64,000 nucleotides of DNA from Nitrospirota bacterium (GTDB taxonomy: Bacteria > Nitrospirota > Thermodesulfovibrionia > Thermodesulfovibrionales > UBA6898): contig JAJZPM010000001.1 of assembly GCA_021811105.1 (NCBI GenBank), forward strand, positions 229,932 through 293,931. Direction: 5' to 3'. Below are positions 36,456 to 47,290 of the stretch, in pieces. The notes below the pieces were generated by a model. That model was not told the DNA's origin, did no database searches, and saw only the letters and a list, made by a program, of their open reading frames with translations. Every line of letters starts with the position of its first letter. The first letter of the stretch is position 1. The position numbers were made by a program, and so were the translations under genes.

Positions 36456-38552
36456 ATGGGTCAAGGTATCTACATCACCGGTGGTGAACCACAGAGCGGC
36501 AAGTCCGTCGTTGTCCTCGGCATCATGGAGATGCTTGCCGGTCATGGGGGAAAGGTGGGGTTCTTCCGTCCCGTTGTCCGGGATGCACAGAAACCGGACA
36601 ACATAACAAATCTCATTATCAGTCGTTATGATCAGAAGATCCCATATGAGATGCTGTACGGCTGCACCTATGATGTCGCCCGGGACATGCTTATCCGGGA
36701 CAGGGACGAGGACTTCCTGAAACTGATCATGGAGAAGTATAAGGCACTTGAAAAAGAATGCGACCTTATCGTCTGCGCAGGGTCTGATTTTACGGGTCCT
36801 GCCGCGACCCTGGAATTTGACTTCAATGCCAAGATAGCAAACAATCTTGGGTGCGTGGTGCTGCCGGTGGTGAAAGGATACGGCAGAGATGCCAATCAGG
36901 TGGTGAACGCTGCACAGGGCCTTCTTGAATCGCTTGAAGAGCGAAAATGCGATATCCTCGCCTTTGTGGCGAATCGGGTGCAGTCTTCGCTTGTGGATGA
37001 GGTCGCCCGAGAGCTGAAACGGGTAATGCCCCGGGGGGTCCCATCGTATGTCTTGCCCGAGGTCCCGATCCTCGAGAAACCGACGGTAGGGGAGATAGCC
37101 GCCACTCTCGGTGCCGAACGTCTGAGGGGGCATGAGGAGAGCTTCAACCGGGAGGTGAAGAATTTCAAGGTCGCGGCCATGGAACTTCCCCATTATCTCG
37201 AACATATAGAAAATGGAAGTATTATCATAACACCCGGTGATCGCTCGGACATCATTATCGGCAGTCTGCTGGCTGAGGCGTCGCACGCCTATCCGCATAT
37301 CGCCGGTATACTTTTAACCGGAGGGCTCAAGCCTGCGCCGCAGGTCGAACGCCTGATCAAGGGACTCGGTGAGTCGGTGCCAGTGATCGCCGTGCATACA
37401 GACACCTATACGACCGCCCAGAATGTGAGTTCCCTCGAAGGCGAGCTCTCTCCTGACAATACTCGGAAGATCGCCGCAGCCCTCGGCATTGTCGAGGCGA
37501 AGGTGAATTCCACCGAGCTTATAGGCCGCCTTGCAACGGCCCGTTCCGGAAGGGTGACGCCGCTTATGTTCGAATACGAGATCATCCAGAGAGCGAAGTC
37601 CGACCGCAGACATATTGTTCTTCCCGAAGGCACGGAGGAGAGGATCCTCCGCGCTGCAGAAATCCTCAGAATGCGCAAAGTGGTTGATATTACCCTCCTG
37701 GGCAATGGGGAAGAGATCAGACAGAAAGCTGCAGGACTTGGAATATCCCTTCCAGATGTGAACGTGATCGATCCCATGACCTCGGACCGCCGCAATACCT
37801 TTGCGGATGCCTACTACGAACTCCGCAAGCATAAGGGTATTTCACAGCAGATGGCCTTCGATGCCATGGCAGATGTGAGCTACTTCGGCACGATGATGGT
37901 GCATTTCGGCGAGGCGGACGGCATGGTGTCGGGCTCTGTCCATACGACACAACATACCATACGACCGGCGTTCGAGATCATCAAGACCAAGCCGGGATGT
38001 TCGATCGTATCGAGTGTTTTCCTTATGTGTCTCTCTGACCATGTGCTCGTTTTCGGGGACTGCGCTGTCAACCCTGATCCAAACCCGGAGCAACTGGCGG
38101 ACATCGCGATCAGCTCTGCGGAGACCGCCCTTATGTTCGGCATCGATCCCTTTATCGCGATGCTCAGCTATTCCACCGGCGAGTCAGGAAAAGGTGCCGA
38201 AGTGGACAAGGTGCGGGAGGCTGTGAAGATCGCGAAGGGCCGCCGTCCTGATCTGAAGATCGAAGGCCCCATACAGTACGACGCTGCAGTCGATGCCGGT
38301 GTGGCGAAGACAAAGCTTCCGGGAAGCCAAGTCGCAGGCCATGCAACGGTATTTATATTTCCAGACCTGAACACGGGCAATAACACCTACAAGGCTGTCC
38401 AGCGTTCTGCCAATGCCGTTGCAGTGGGCCCGGTCCTTCAGGGGCTCAATAAACCGGTCAACGACCTCAGCCGCGGCTGCACCGTGACCGACATCGTCAG
38501 CACCGTTGCGATTACCGCTATTCAGGCTCAATCCAAGGGAGGTCTTGCATGA
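36456..38552 (+). CDS. pta: Phosphate acetyltransferase (long form)
   Basis: Interconverts acetyl-CoA and acetyl phosphate. 698 aa in three parts: a P-loop DRTGG-associated AAA/BioD-like domain (TGGEPQSGKSVVVLG at the start), a DRTGG regulatory domain (about 215-325), and the catalytic PTA domain (about 375-698: ERILRAAEILRMRKVVDITLLG, DGMVSGSVHTTQHTIRPAFEII, SYSTGESGKGAEVDKVREA, GPVLQGLNKPVNDLSRG). ATG 36456 is preceded by AGGAGG at the right spacing; a GTG at 36450 is within the ribosome site. It overlaps ackA by 4 bp. Confidence 0.96.
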   Translation: MGQGIYITGGEPQSGKSVVVLGIMEMLAGHGGKVGFFRPVVRDAQKPDNITNLIISRYDQKIPYEMLYGCTYDVARDMLIRDRDEDFLKLIMEKYKALEKECDLIVCAGSDFTGPAATLEFDFNAKIANNLGCVVLPVVKGYGRDANQVVNAAQGLLESLEERKCDILAFVANRVQSSLVDEVARELKRVMPRGVPSYVLPEVPILEKPTVGEIAATLGAERLRGHEESFNREVKNFKVAAMELPHYLEHIENGSIIITPGDRSDIIIGSLLAEASHAYPHIAGILLTGGLKPAPQVERLIKGLGESVPVIAVHTDTYTTAQNVSSLEGELSPDNTRKIAAALGIVEAKVNSTELIGRLATARSGRVTPLMFEYEIIQRAKSDRRHIVLPEGTEERILRAAEILRMRKVVDITLLGNGEEIRQKAAGLGISLPDVNVIDPMTSDRRNTFADAYYELRKHKGISQQMAFDAMADVSYFGTMMVHFGEADGMVSGSVHTTQHTIRPAFEIIKTKPGCSIVSSVFLMCLSDHVLVFGDCAVNPDPNPEQLADIAISSAETALMFGIDPFIAMLSYSTGESGKGAEVDKVREAVKIAKGRRPDLKIEGPIQYDAAVDAGVAKTKLPGSQVAGHATVFIFPDLNTGNNTYKAVQRSANAVAVGPVLQGLNKPVNDLSRGCTVTDIVSTVAITAIQAQSKGGLA

Positions 38553-39769
38553 GGATCATCGTGGTCAACTCGGGAAGCTCCTCGATAAAATACGAGGCAT
38601 TCGACCTCGACAGTCTCTCGGCCGCCGCAAAGGGGTTGCTGGAGCGCATAGGCACACAGGACAGCAGGCTGAAGCACCGTTGGCTCTCCCCCGCCGGCGG
38701 GTGGGAGGAGATCGTTGAGACACGCCCGGTTGCTGACCACCGCGAAGGTTTGTCCTTTATCCTTGAGGTCAGCAGCAGGGCACGCTCCGGCAGCGCTCCG
38801 CCTGAGATCTTCGCTGTTGGCCACCGCGTGGTGCATGGCGGCGAGAAATTCAGGGAGCCCGTAATCATCGATGACGCGGCTCTCGGGACGATAGAGGAGC
38901 TTATCCCGCTGGCCCCGCTCCACAATCCGGCCAATGTTGCGGGCATCAAGGTGATGCGCGAACTCCTGCCCCATGTCCCTCAGGTCGCGATATTCGACAC
39001 GGCATTCCATCAAACCATGCCGCCGAGGGCCTTTCACTACGCGCTGCCGTACGACTTCTATCAGTCATACGGCGTCCGCCGCTACGGGTTCCACGGAAGT
39101 TCCCACCGCTACGTAGCGAAGGAGGCGGCGCGCCATCTCGGTGTAAGTCAGGAGCATCTGAACCTGATTACGCTGCATCTCGGCAACGGTGCGAGCGCTA
39201 CGGCCATAGAGAAAGGAAAGAGCGTCGACACCTCCATGGGTATGACGCCGCTGGAAGGGCTGGTTATGGGAACACGCTGCGGAGATCTGGACCCGGCCGT
39301 GCACTTCTACGTGCAGAAAAGGACAGGCAGGCCCTTCCAAGAGATAGAGGGCATTCTGAACAAGGAGAGCGGGCTAAAAGGCATCTGCGGCGTCAACGAC
39401 ATGCGGGAGATCGAGAGCCGCGCCGACGGGGGAAATGCGCGGGCAGAACTCGCCGTCGATATGTTCTGCTATCGTGTCAAGAAATACATCGGCGCATATT
39501 TCGCAGTCCTCGGCTCGGTGGATGCAGTCATCTTCACCGGCGGCATCGGCGAAAATTCAGCCGTTGTCCGGGCCAAGTCCTGCGAAGGGCTGTCGGCCCT
39601 CGGCATAGCCCTTGATGAACAGAGGAATAAAGTGATTGCCGGAGGCATCGCGGAGATACAGGCTGAGGAAGGCAGGGTGAAGATACTCGTTATACCGACC
39701 GATGAGGAGGGCGAGATCGCGCAGCAGACCGTTGATACCATCGAGAGGGTGAAAGGTCGGGACCGATGA
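38549..39769 (+). CDS. ackA: Acetate kinase
   Basis: Makes ATP from acetyl phosphate, completing the Pta-AckA route. 406 aa with VNSGSSSIKYEAFD (phosphate 1), GHRVVHGG, FDTAFHQTMPP (catalytic Asp), RYGFHGSSHRYVA, NLITLHLGNGASATAIEKGKSVDTSMG (phosphate 2), GDLDPA, and FTGGIGENSAVVR (adenosine motif), all intact. Start ATGA overlaps the pta stop. The pair would give substrate-level phosphorylation or acetate activation, matching the aldehyde oxidoreductase downstream. Confidence 0.97.
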   Translation: MRIIVVNSGSSSIKYEAFDLDSLSAAAKGLLERIGTQDSRLKHRWLSPAGGWEEIVETRPVADHREGLSFILEVSSRARSGSAPPEIFAVGHRVVHGGEKFREPVIIDDAALGTIEELIPLAPLHNPANVAGIKVMRELLPHVPQVAIFDTAFHQTMPPRAFHYALPYDFYQSYGVRRYGFHGSSHRYVAKEAARHLGVSQEHLNLITLHLGNGASATAIEKGKSVDTSMGMTPLEGLVMGTRCGDLDPAVHFYVQKRTGRPFQEIEGILNKESGLKGICGVNDMREIESRADGGNARAELAVDMFCYRVKKYIGAYFAVLGSVDAVIFTGGIGENSAVVRAKSCEGLSALGIALDEQRNKVIAGGIAEIQAEEGRVKILVIPTDEEGEIAQQTVDTIERVKGRDR

Positions 39770-39960
39770 CAGACGCACGGAACTATTCTGCTCGGGAGAC
39801 GCTCAAGAACGGACTTCATGTGACTATCCGCTCGATCAGACCTGATGACAGGAATGCGCTTATGGCGGCATTCAAAGAGCTTGACGAAAGGACGCTCTAC
39901 CTCCGCTTCTTCGGGCCGAAGCAGGAAATCACCCCCGGGGAAACAAGGCGTATGTCATAG
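39766..39960 (+). pseudogene. Truncated GNAT acetyltransferase N terminus
   Basis: ATGA-coupled to ackA, then 64 codons: ARNYSARETLKNGLHVTIRSIRPDDRNALMAAFKELDERTLYLRFFGPKQEITPGE, the standard N-terminal third of GNAT proteins often fused or linked to acyl-CoA synthetases. It ends at a TAG before the acetyl-CoA-binding motif (RxxGxG/A), so it cannot be an active acetyltransferase. A short frame (39962-40054, ending AAAAQSKAKA) follows in another phase and may be the tail of a different gene. This suggests a deletion between ackA and the ferredoxin gene. Confidence 0.72.
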
Positions 39961-40104
39961 CATGAAACCGATCCGGAGATTCTACCTTGGCGCTCAGGAG
40001 GCGGTGAAAAAGGCCGCCGAGGCTGCGGCAGCTCAGTCAAAGGCAAAGGCATGACAGGATGTAATGATTTCAGGAATGTATGAGAGATATAAGGAGGTCA
40101 CACC

Positions 40105-40560
40105 ATGAAAATTCTGACCACACCGAGAATGGAGCGCTGCATCGGATGCCATTCGTGCTCGCTTGCCTGTGCACGGCTTGTACATAAGCGCCTGTCCTGG
40201 GACACGGCGGGGATCCGCATCAGGTCTTCTGGGGGCCTCTCGACAGGGTTCGAGGCCCGCCTCTGTATGGCCTGCGACCCTGCGCCCTGCGTAATGGCCT
40301 GTCCGACCGGCGCGTATTCCCAGAGAAAGGGCGGAGGCGTAGTTGTGAAAAAGAAGCTCTGCATCCGCTGTGGGGCCTGCGCAAAGGCATGTCCTGTGGA
40401 TGCGATCTATCTCGACACAACCGGGGAGCCCTTTGTCTGCATCCACTGCGGCAGATGCGTACCCTACTGTCCGCATGACTGTCTGGGACACGCCGAGTTT
40501 TCAAGGGGGGCAGCCACTGCGGGAAAAGAAGCGACAGATGCGGGGGAGGTGGAGTCATGA
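40105..40560 (+). CDS. 4Fe-4S dicluster ferredoxin-like electron-transfer subunit
   Basis: 151 aa with four cysteine sets: CIGCHSCSLAC (13-23), CMACDPAPCVMACP (about 54-67), CIRCGACAKACP (about 92-103) and CIHCGRCVPYCP (about 112-123). This is the DmsB/AOR-associated four-cluster fold. Strong AAGGAGG at the start and a 4-bp overlap with the oxidoreductase gene indicate that it is the electron-transfer partner of the AOR. Similar small subunits (AorA-type) accompany tungsten AORs in anaerobes. Confidence 0.92.
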   Translation: MKILTTPRMERCIGCHSCSLACARLVHKRLSWDTAGIRIRSSGGLSTGFEARLCMACDPAPCVMACPTGAYSQRKGGGVVVKKKLCIRCGACAKACPVDAIYLDTTGEPFVCIHCGRCVPYCPHDCLGHAEFSRGAATAGKEATDAGEVES

Positions 40561-42323
40561 TAAGGGAATATTTCAGAGTACTCATGGTCGATCTTTCGGC
40601 CGGGCGGAGTACCATTACGGACATCGACGGCAGGAATATGGTGGCAGGCGGAAGCGGTCTGGCAGCGCTGCTCTTCGAAAAATACGGCATCCCCGATAAG
40701 CCATGGAATGAACCGGGGCAGCCGCTCATCTTCGCCATCGGTCCGCTGACAGGATACTTTCCGCTCATGAGCAAGACCGTCTGCGCCTTTAAGTCTCCCT
40801 ACCATGATCAATTCGCCGAGAGCCACGCAGGAGGACGCTCGGCTTTGTCCATGCGTTTTGCTGATTATGATGCCCTGGTGATCACCGGCAGGGCGAAGTC
40901 GCCCTCCGCCCTAATCGTGGGGTCCCGGCAGATCGAAATTAAAGACGTCCACTACCTGTGGGGTACTGACCTGTATGCCGCGGGAAAGGTCCTGCGGCGA
41001 ATGCTCCCCGGTTCAGGGCACCGGACGATCCTCAGGATCGGCCCCGCAGGGGAGCGGCAGTCGCCCATGGCCTGCATCAACGCCGATAGCTATCGCCACT
41101 TCGGGAGGCTGGGCGGAGGGGCGGTGATGGGCTCAAAGAACCTGAAGGCTATCATGATCCACGGCGACAGCCCCTTCCTGCTTCCGGAAGGCAAAGACTA
41201 TGTCAAGGTCTTTGATAAGGTCTATAAGGATATGACCGACACCGACATGATGAGCAAATACCATAACCTCGGCACTCCCGGCAACGTCAGAGTCATGAAT
41301 GACCTGAAGGCCCTGCCGATCAGGAACCTCCAGGCAACCACCGACCCAGCGACCGAGGGCATCACCGGCGAGCGGTTCGCCGAGGTCGCGCTCCTTAGAA
41401 ATGCGGCCTGCGCCGGATGTCCTGTGGGCTGCATCCATATCGGCTTTGTGAGAGAACGCTTCCGGGAAGAAAACCGCTACATCTATCGTCAGATCTCCTA
41501 CGACCATGAACTTATTTTCGCTGTCGGCTCCATGCTAGGGGTCATGGACTGCTTCGAAGTCCTGAAGCTTATCGATGTGGCCGAGAAGATGGGGCTCGAT
41601 GTGATGTCTCCGGGGGTCGCGCTGGCATGGGCCACAGAGGCGCTCGCCAAGGGCATCATTACCGAAAAAGAGACCCTTGTTCCCCTTGCGTTCGGCAACG
41701 CGGCTTCGTACCTGACAGCCCTTCAGCACATGGCCTATGGGACAAATGAGTTTTACGAGCTTCTGTCCCAGGGCACGGCGAAGGCAGCGGAACGCTATGG
41801 CGGCGGTGATTTCGCCTGCGTACTCGGACAGGAGATGGGGGGCTATGCGACGGGTGAGACGTTCTTTGTTTCCCAGGCCCTCGGCCTCCGCCACTCTCAC
41901 CTTGATTCCGGAGGATATTCCTATGACCAGAAGCCGAAGGGCAAGAATGTTGAGGATGCTGTGAAGTTCATGATCAAGGATGAGAAGGGAAGGGTTTTTC
42001 TCACCTCTATGGTCTCGTGCCTGTTTGCGAGGGGAGTTTATACGGATGAAGTACTTGGCAATTGCCTCAAGAGCGTCGGCTACGGGACCCTGGCAGACAA
42101 TATGGACACCGTTGCTGGTGAGATCCAGAGGCTGAGATGGAAACTGCGCGTCATGACAGGGTACCATCCTGAAAGCGTATCGATCCCGAAACGGTTCACC
42201 GAGATAACGACCTGGAAGGGGCAGATCGACAGCGTCTTCCTCGCCGCTCTCAAGGACCAATATGCAATGGCAATCCGGGGCCTTGCCCAGCCGGAAACGG
42301 CCGGCAGCAGGGCTGAGAAATAA
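40557..42323 (+). CDS. aor: Tungsten-type aldehyde:ferredoxin oxidoreductase
   Basis: 588 aa. AOR N domain (LMVDLSAGRSTITDIDGRNMVAGGSGLAALLFEKYG, GPLTGYFPLMSKTVCAFKSPYHDQFAESHAGG), cluster-binding cysteines in RNAACAGCPVGCIHIGF with the last Cys in the C-terminal region, and pterin-binding GPAGERQSPMACINAD and DSGGYSYDQ. It oxidises aldehydes to acids or, in reverse, reduces acids with ferredoxin. Next to Pta-AckA this could link acetate and acetaldehyde metabolism; the physiological substrate is not determined by sequence. Confidence 0.92.
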   Translation: MIREYFRVLMVDLSAGRSTITDIDGRNMVAGGSGLAALLFEKYGIPDKPWNEPGQPLIFAIGPLTGYFPLMSKTVCAFKSPYHDQFAESHAGGRSALSMRFADYDALVITGRAKSPSALIVGSRQIEIKDVHYLWGTDLYAAGKVLRRMLPGSGHRTILRIGPAGERQSPMACINADSYRHFGRLGGGAVMGSKNLKAIMIHGDSPFLLPEGKDYVKVFDKVYKDMTDTDMMSKYHNLGTPGNVRVMNDLKALPIRNLQATTDPATEGITGERFAEVALLRNAACAGCPVGCIHIGFVRERFREENRYIYRQISYDHELIFAVGSMLGVMDCFEVLKLIDVAEKMGLDVMSPGVALAWATEALAKGIITEKETLVPLAFGNAASYLTALQHMAYGTNEFYELLSQGTAKAAERYGGGDFACVLGQEMGGYATGETFFVSQALGLRHSHLDSGGYSYDQKPKGKNVEDAVKFMIKDEKGRVFLTSMVSCLFARGVYTDEVLGNCLKSVGYGTLADNMDTVAGEIQRLRWKLRVMTGYHPESVSIPKRFTEITTWKGQIDSVFLAALKDQYAMAIRGLAQPETAGSRAEK

Positions 42324-42353
42324 CAGTGACCGTGATACAATAGCGCGATATAA

Positions 42354-44027
<1,674 letters not shown>

Positions 44028-44112
44028 CACTTAGGGGGCAACGGGAATAACGTACCGGTTGAAAAAGAGGCTTGAACGGGCAGCCCCTCATGATCAGAGT
44101 TGGCAATACCGG

Positions 44113-44217
44113 TTAGGCCATCTCATTAGCGGTTATTTGACGAAAATTCGTGATATCGCGCAATGGCGAGTTGCCAAACAGACGGCTGTATTCTCGGCTG
44201 AATTGGGAGGGGCTCTC
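44113..44217 (-). pseudogene. C-terminal remnant of an AraC-family regulator
   Basis: Minus-strand frame reading ESPSQFSREYSRLFGNSPLR then DITNFRQITANEMA-stop. This is the conserved second helix-turn-helix end of AraC-type activators. It begins abruptly at 44217, with no upstream part, and directly abuts the tautomerase remnant on the other strand. It is a truncated leftover of about 34 codons. Confidence 0.68.
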
Positions 44218-44465
44218 ACGTAAAGCTCTATCCCGGAAGATCAGAACAGCAGAAGAATCGACTTGCTCAAGAAATAGTTAAAAACGTTGTCGCCATTGCA
44301 AAGTGCGAAGAAAAATCGGTTTCAGTAGCTATTGAAGAAATCAAACCAGAGGATTGGGCAGAGAAGGTCTATAAACCGGATATTCTTAGCAACCCGGAGA
44401 AGCTATACAGGAAACCAGGATATAACCCATTTGAACAGCACGGGAATCGACAAGCGAAAAACTGA
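44211..44465 (+). pseudogene. Tautomerase (4-OT family) remnant without start codon
   Basis: The frame reads HVKLYPGRSEQQKNRLAQEI, VKNVVAIAKCEEKSVSVAIEE, then DWAEKVYKPDIL and LYRKPGYNPF, characteristic of tautomerase-family proteins that normally begin M-P-H-V. No start codon or N-terminal catalytic Pro is present: the initial Met-Pro has been replaced where the AraC tail begins, and a TGA lies just upstream. The rest of the frame is intact. The break therefore coincides with the junction at about 44217. Confidence 0.72.
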
Positions 44466-44477
44466 CGGAGGAGCGGT

Positions 44478-45122
44478 ATGCGAGTTGGCATTTTGGGTTC
44501 AGGGTTGATGGGCGGTAAGCTCGGAACGATCTTTGCGCGAGCCGGACATGAGGTGGTGTTCAGCTATGCCCACAGCAAGGAGAAGCTGAAAAGGCTCGCG
44601 CGGGCCGCTCAGGGGAACGCGCGGGCTGGACCACCGCGCGAGGCTGCACAGGACGCGGACGCACTTCTGTTAGCCGTTCACTGGTCCCGCGTAGACGACG
44701 TGTTGAATCAGACAGGTGACTTGTCGGGCAAGGTCATCGTAAGCTGCTCGCTACCGATGAATGCTGACGATACCGAACTCGTTGTCGCCCACACCTCCTC
44801 GGGCGCGGAGGAACTTGCAAAAATGATTCCGAAGTCTCGGGTCGTGGCCGCATTTAACACCGTTCCCAGCGAGGTGCTGTTCAGCGTGTTCGAGGCCAAG
44901 GGCAACGCCACTAAACCAAGCCTCGTGTACTGCGGCGATGAGCGAAGAGGGAAAAGGGTGGCCGCTGAGCTGATCCGTGACGCAGGATTAGAGCCGGTGG
45001 ATGCTGGCCCCCTACGGATCGCCCGCTACATCGAGCCCTTCTGCCTCCTCGTCGCCCAACTCGCATACGAGGGGAAAGGTGGGCCGGAACTGGCGTACCG
45101 GTTCGAGAGGTTCGGGAAATAG
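44478..45122 (+). CDS. NADP oxidoreductase, coenzyme F420-dependent-like family
   Basis: 214 aa, one Rossmann domain. Dinucleotide loop VGILGSGLMGGKLGTIFARAGHEVVFSYA (residues 2-31), ADALLLAVHWSRV, KVIVSCSLPMNADDTE, AFNTVP and GPLRIARYIEPF, the pattern of NPD-type F420H2:NADP reductase-like proteins. GGAGG lies upstream of ATG 44478. In bacteria without F420 these use other partners, so substrate is uncertain. It follows the tautomerase remnant by 12 bp; the two may once have formed an operon. Confidence 0.82.
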   Translation: MRVGILGSGLMGGKLGTIFARAGHEVVFSYAHSKEKLKRLARAAQGNARAGPPREAAQDADALLLAVHWSRVDDVLNQTGDLSGKVIVSCSLPMNADDTELVVAHTSSGAEELAKMIPKSRVVAAFNTVPSEVLFSVFEAKGNATKPSLVYCGDERRGKRVAAELIRDAGLEPVDAGPLRIARYIEPFCLLVAQLAYEGKGGPELAYRFERFGK

Positions 45123-45663
45123 TATGAGTTTTGCCCTTGATTTATGGCAGCTAAAGTGCGTCGTGACCAGATCATTCTAACGAGGGCTATTTGCCGTAAG
45201 GCGACGGAAGAGAAGTTATGTGCAACAGGACTCCGGACGCTCTTCCCGCTGATATGACAGATCCCATGTTCTTCTTATTTGCCAATTCCGACCTCCGGAT
45301 CTGCAGCAGGTATTCAGGCAGACCACACGCAATTACGCCCGCAGGACAATTTCTCCAAAAACAATCTTCCTCTACGTCGTAACATTATATCTCATGCAAA
45401 TGACGTTGCCAATCGCCACTTCTTCTTGGAGAAGCGCGGATGCAGATCAGGGGGAAAAGGCACTATTACAGAGAAGATTTTGGCGCTACAATGGATACAA
45501 AAAGATAGATGTCTGCTGTTGATAATGAAGACGAATCCAGTACTAGCCTTGACTTTTTTTGTGTATATATTTGTGGGCAGGAAGAAGAAATCATCATGAA
45601 AGAATGAAAGATAATGTCCGCTTCGTATGCATGACACATTGTGTTTAAAGGAGGAAGGCACAA
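45123..45663. other. 540-bp gap, no gene supported
   Basis: Between the oxidoreductase and the GH13 gene. Short frames are present on both strands, but none has a ribosome site or a recognisable motif. The right end is A/T-rich (ttgacttttttgtgtatatat around 45549) and may hold the promoter for the GH13 gene, though the spacing between TTGACT and TATATT is too short to be sure. Confidence 0.45.
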
Positions 45664-47142
45664 ATGAAGCCGTGGCCGAAACACCCGCTGATTTACGAAA
45701 TCAACGCTTGGGTCTGGCTTCATGAACTGAGTCTGAAATACAGTCGGCCTGTCACGCTTTCTACAGTTCCGGTTGAGGAATGGAACAACCTGTCATCTTT
45801 CGGTGCTGATGCTGTGTGGTTCATGGGCGTTTGGGAGAGGAGCCCGGCAGGGATCGGCGTAGCTATGCAGAACCTTGGCCTACTTGAAGATTTCCGCCGC
45901 GCCCTTCCTGATTTTTCACCGGAGGACATCGTGGGCTCTCCTTACTGTGTGCGGAGGTATGTGGTGGACGACCATCTTGGGGGAGCGAAAGGACTCGCAG
46001 CCGCTCGGAGCATGCTCCGGGAACGCGGGCTGAGGCTTATCCTCGACTTTGTGCCGAACCACGTTGCGCCTGACCACCCGTGGGTTCTTGAGAAGCCGGG
46101 CTACTTCATCCGCGGAGGTGCCGATGACTTAAGGAGAGAACCGGCATCCTTTTTTGAAGCGGGCGGCAACGTCTTTGCCTGTGGCAGGGACCCCTACTTC
46201 CCGGCCTGGCCGGATGTGCTTCAGTTGAACGCCTTCGATAGAGGTCTTCGTCAGGCGGTAGTCGATACTGTTTCAGACATTGCCGGACAATGTGACGGCA
46301 TCCGGTGCGACATGGCGATGCTCATGATGAATAATATTTTCGAACGTACCTGGGGAGAGCGTGCAGGACAATTGCCCGACAACGACTATTGGACGACCGT
46401 CATTCCGGCCATCAAAGGGAGGCATCCGGAGTTCAGGTTCATCGCCGAGGCATACTGGGACCTGGAGTGGGAACTGCAGCAGCAGGGTTTCGACTTCTGC
46501 TACGACAAGAAGCTCTACGACCGCCTCGGGCATGACCCTGCCGAGAGCACCCGCCTTCACCTCTGCGCCGACATCGCTTATCAGGAGAGGATGGTCCGCT
46601 TCATAGAAAACCACGACGAGCCGAGGGCAGCGTCAGTATTCTCTCCACAAAAGGAGCGTGCCGCTGCAGTGACCATTGCCACTATTCCGGGTGCAAAGCT
46701 CTTCCATGAGGGGCAGTTCGAGGGAAGGAAGGTCAGGCTTCCTGTCTTCCTCGGCCGGTGTCCCGCCGAGCCCGTCGATCCGGACCTCGCGGCCTTCTAC
46801 AGCAAGCTGCTGAAGGAGATCAACCACGAAGTATTCAGAAACGGTCAATGGCGGCTCTGCGACCGAACCGGCTGGCCCGACAACCAGAGCTATTTGAATA
46901 TTCTCTGTTGGTGCTGGGTCAGGGATGAGGAACGTTATCTTATCGTCATAAATTTCTCTGAAGGGACCGCCCAGGCGCACATCCGCGTGCCATGGGACGA
47001 ACTGACGGGAAAGACGTGGCGTCTTAACGATGTGCTGTCAGGCCAAACCTTTGACAGGAGCGGAGACGAAATGGTGGATGCAGGTCTGTACGTCGACCTT
47101 GGACCGTGGAAATATCATTGCTTGCGCTTGAATCTTTTATAA
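45664..47142 (+). CDS. GH13 alpha-amylase-family glycosidase
   Basis: 492 aa without signal peptide. Conserved regions: LDFVPNHVAPDHPW (region I), GIRCDMA with nucleophile Asp216, FIAEAYWDLEW with acid/base Glu262, and IENHDEPRA with transition-state stabiliser Asp318, all intact. C-terminal beta domain about 400-492. The odd N terminus (KPWPKHPLIYEINAWVWLHEL) matches intracellular GH13 proteins of unknown specificity. Strong AAAGGAGGAAG ribosome site. Likely glycogen, maltodextrin or trehalose-related; not resolved. Confidence 0.9.
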   Translation: MKPWPKHPLIYEINAWVWLHELSLKYSRPVTLSTVPVEEWNNLSSFGADAVWFMGVWERSPAGIGVAMQNLGLLEDFRRALPDFSPEDIVGSPYCVRRYVVDDHLGGAKGLAAARSMLRERGLRLILDFVPNHVAPDHPWVLEKPGYFIRGGADDLRREPASFFEAGGNVFACGRDPYFPAWPDVLQLNAFDRGLRQAVVDTVSDIAGQCDGIRCDMAMLMMNNIFERTWGERAGQLPDNDYWTTVIPAIKGRHPEFRFIAEAYWDLEWELQQQGFDFCYDKKLYDRLGHDPAESTRLHLCADIAYQERMVRFIENHDEPRAASVFSPQKERAAAVTIATIPGAKLFHEGQFEGRKVRLPVFLGRCPAEPVDPDLAAFYSKLLKEINHEVFRNGQWRLCDRTGWPDNQSYLNILCWCWVRDEERYLIVINFSEGTAQAHIRVPWDELTGKTWRLNDVLSGQTFDRSGDEMVDAGLYVDLGPWKYHCLRLNLL

Positions 47143-47188
47143 CATCCTTGGAGGAGAAGATGGGGAGGAAGGAGATACGGTAGCGGCG

Positions 47189-47290
47189 TTGTTGTGCCAA
47201 ATAATTACAACTGCGATGTCGCCTCCAGGGAAGGGGCGGAACACTACTGTCCTTATAATGGGTGAAACCGGAACCGGGAAGGAATTGCTG
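47189..47290 (+). pseudogene. Fragment of a sigma-54-dependent activator AAA+ domain
   Basis: The frame reads GKGRNTTVLIMGETGTGKEL, which is the Walker A region of sigma-54 activators, then fuses in frame to a patatin segment (AVDLETGEMVV). Only about 34 codons remain, without receiver, GAFTGA loop or HTH. It is the left part of a chimeric junction at about 47290. Confidence 0.7.

Noticed and set aside
45279..45599. 106-codon ORF before the GH13 gene
   Set aside because: No ribosome site, no recognisable motif, and atypical composition; likely chance.
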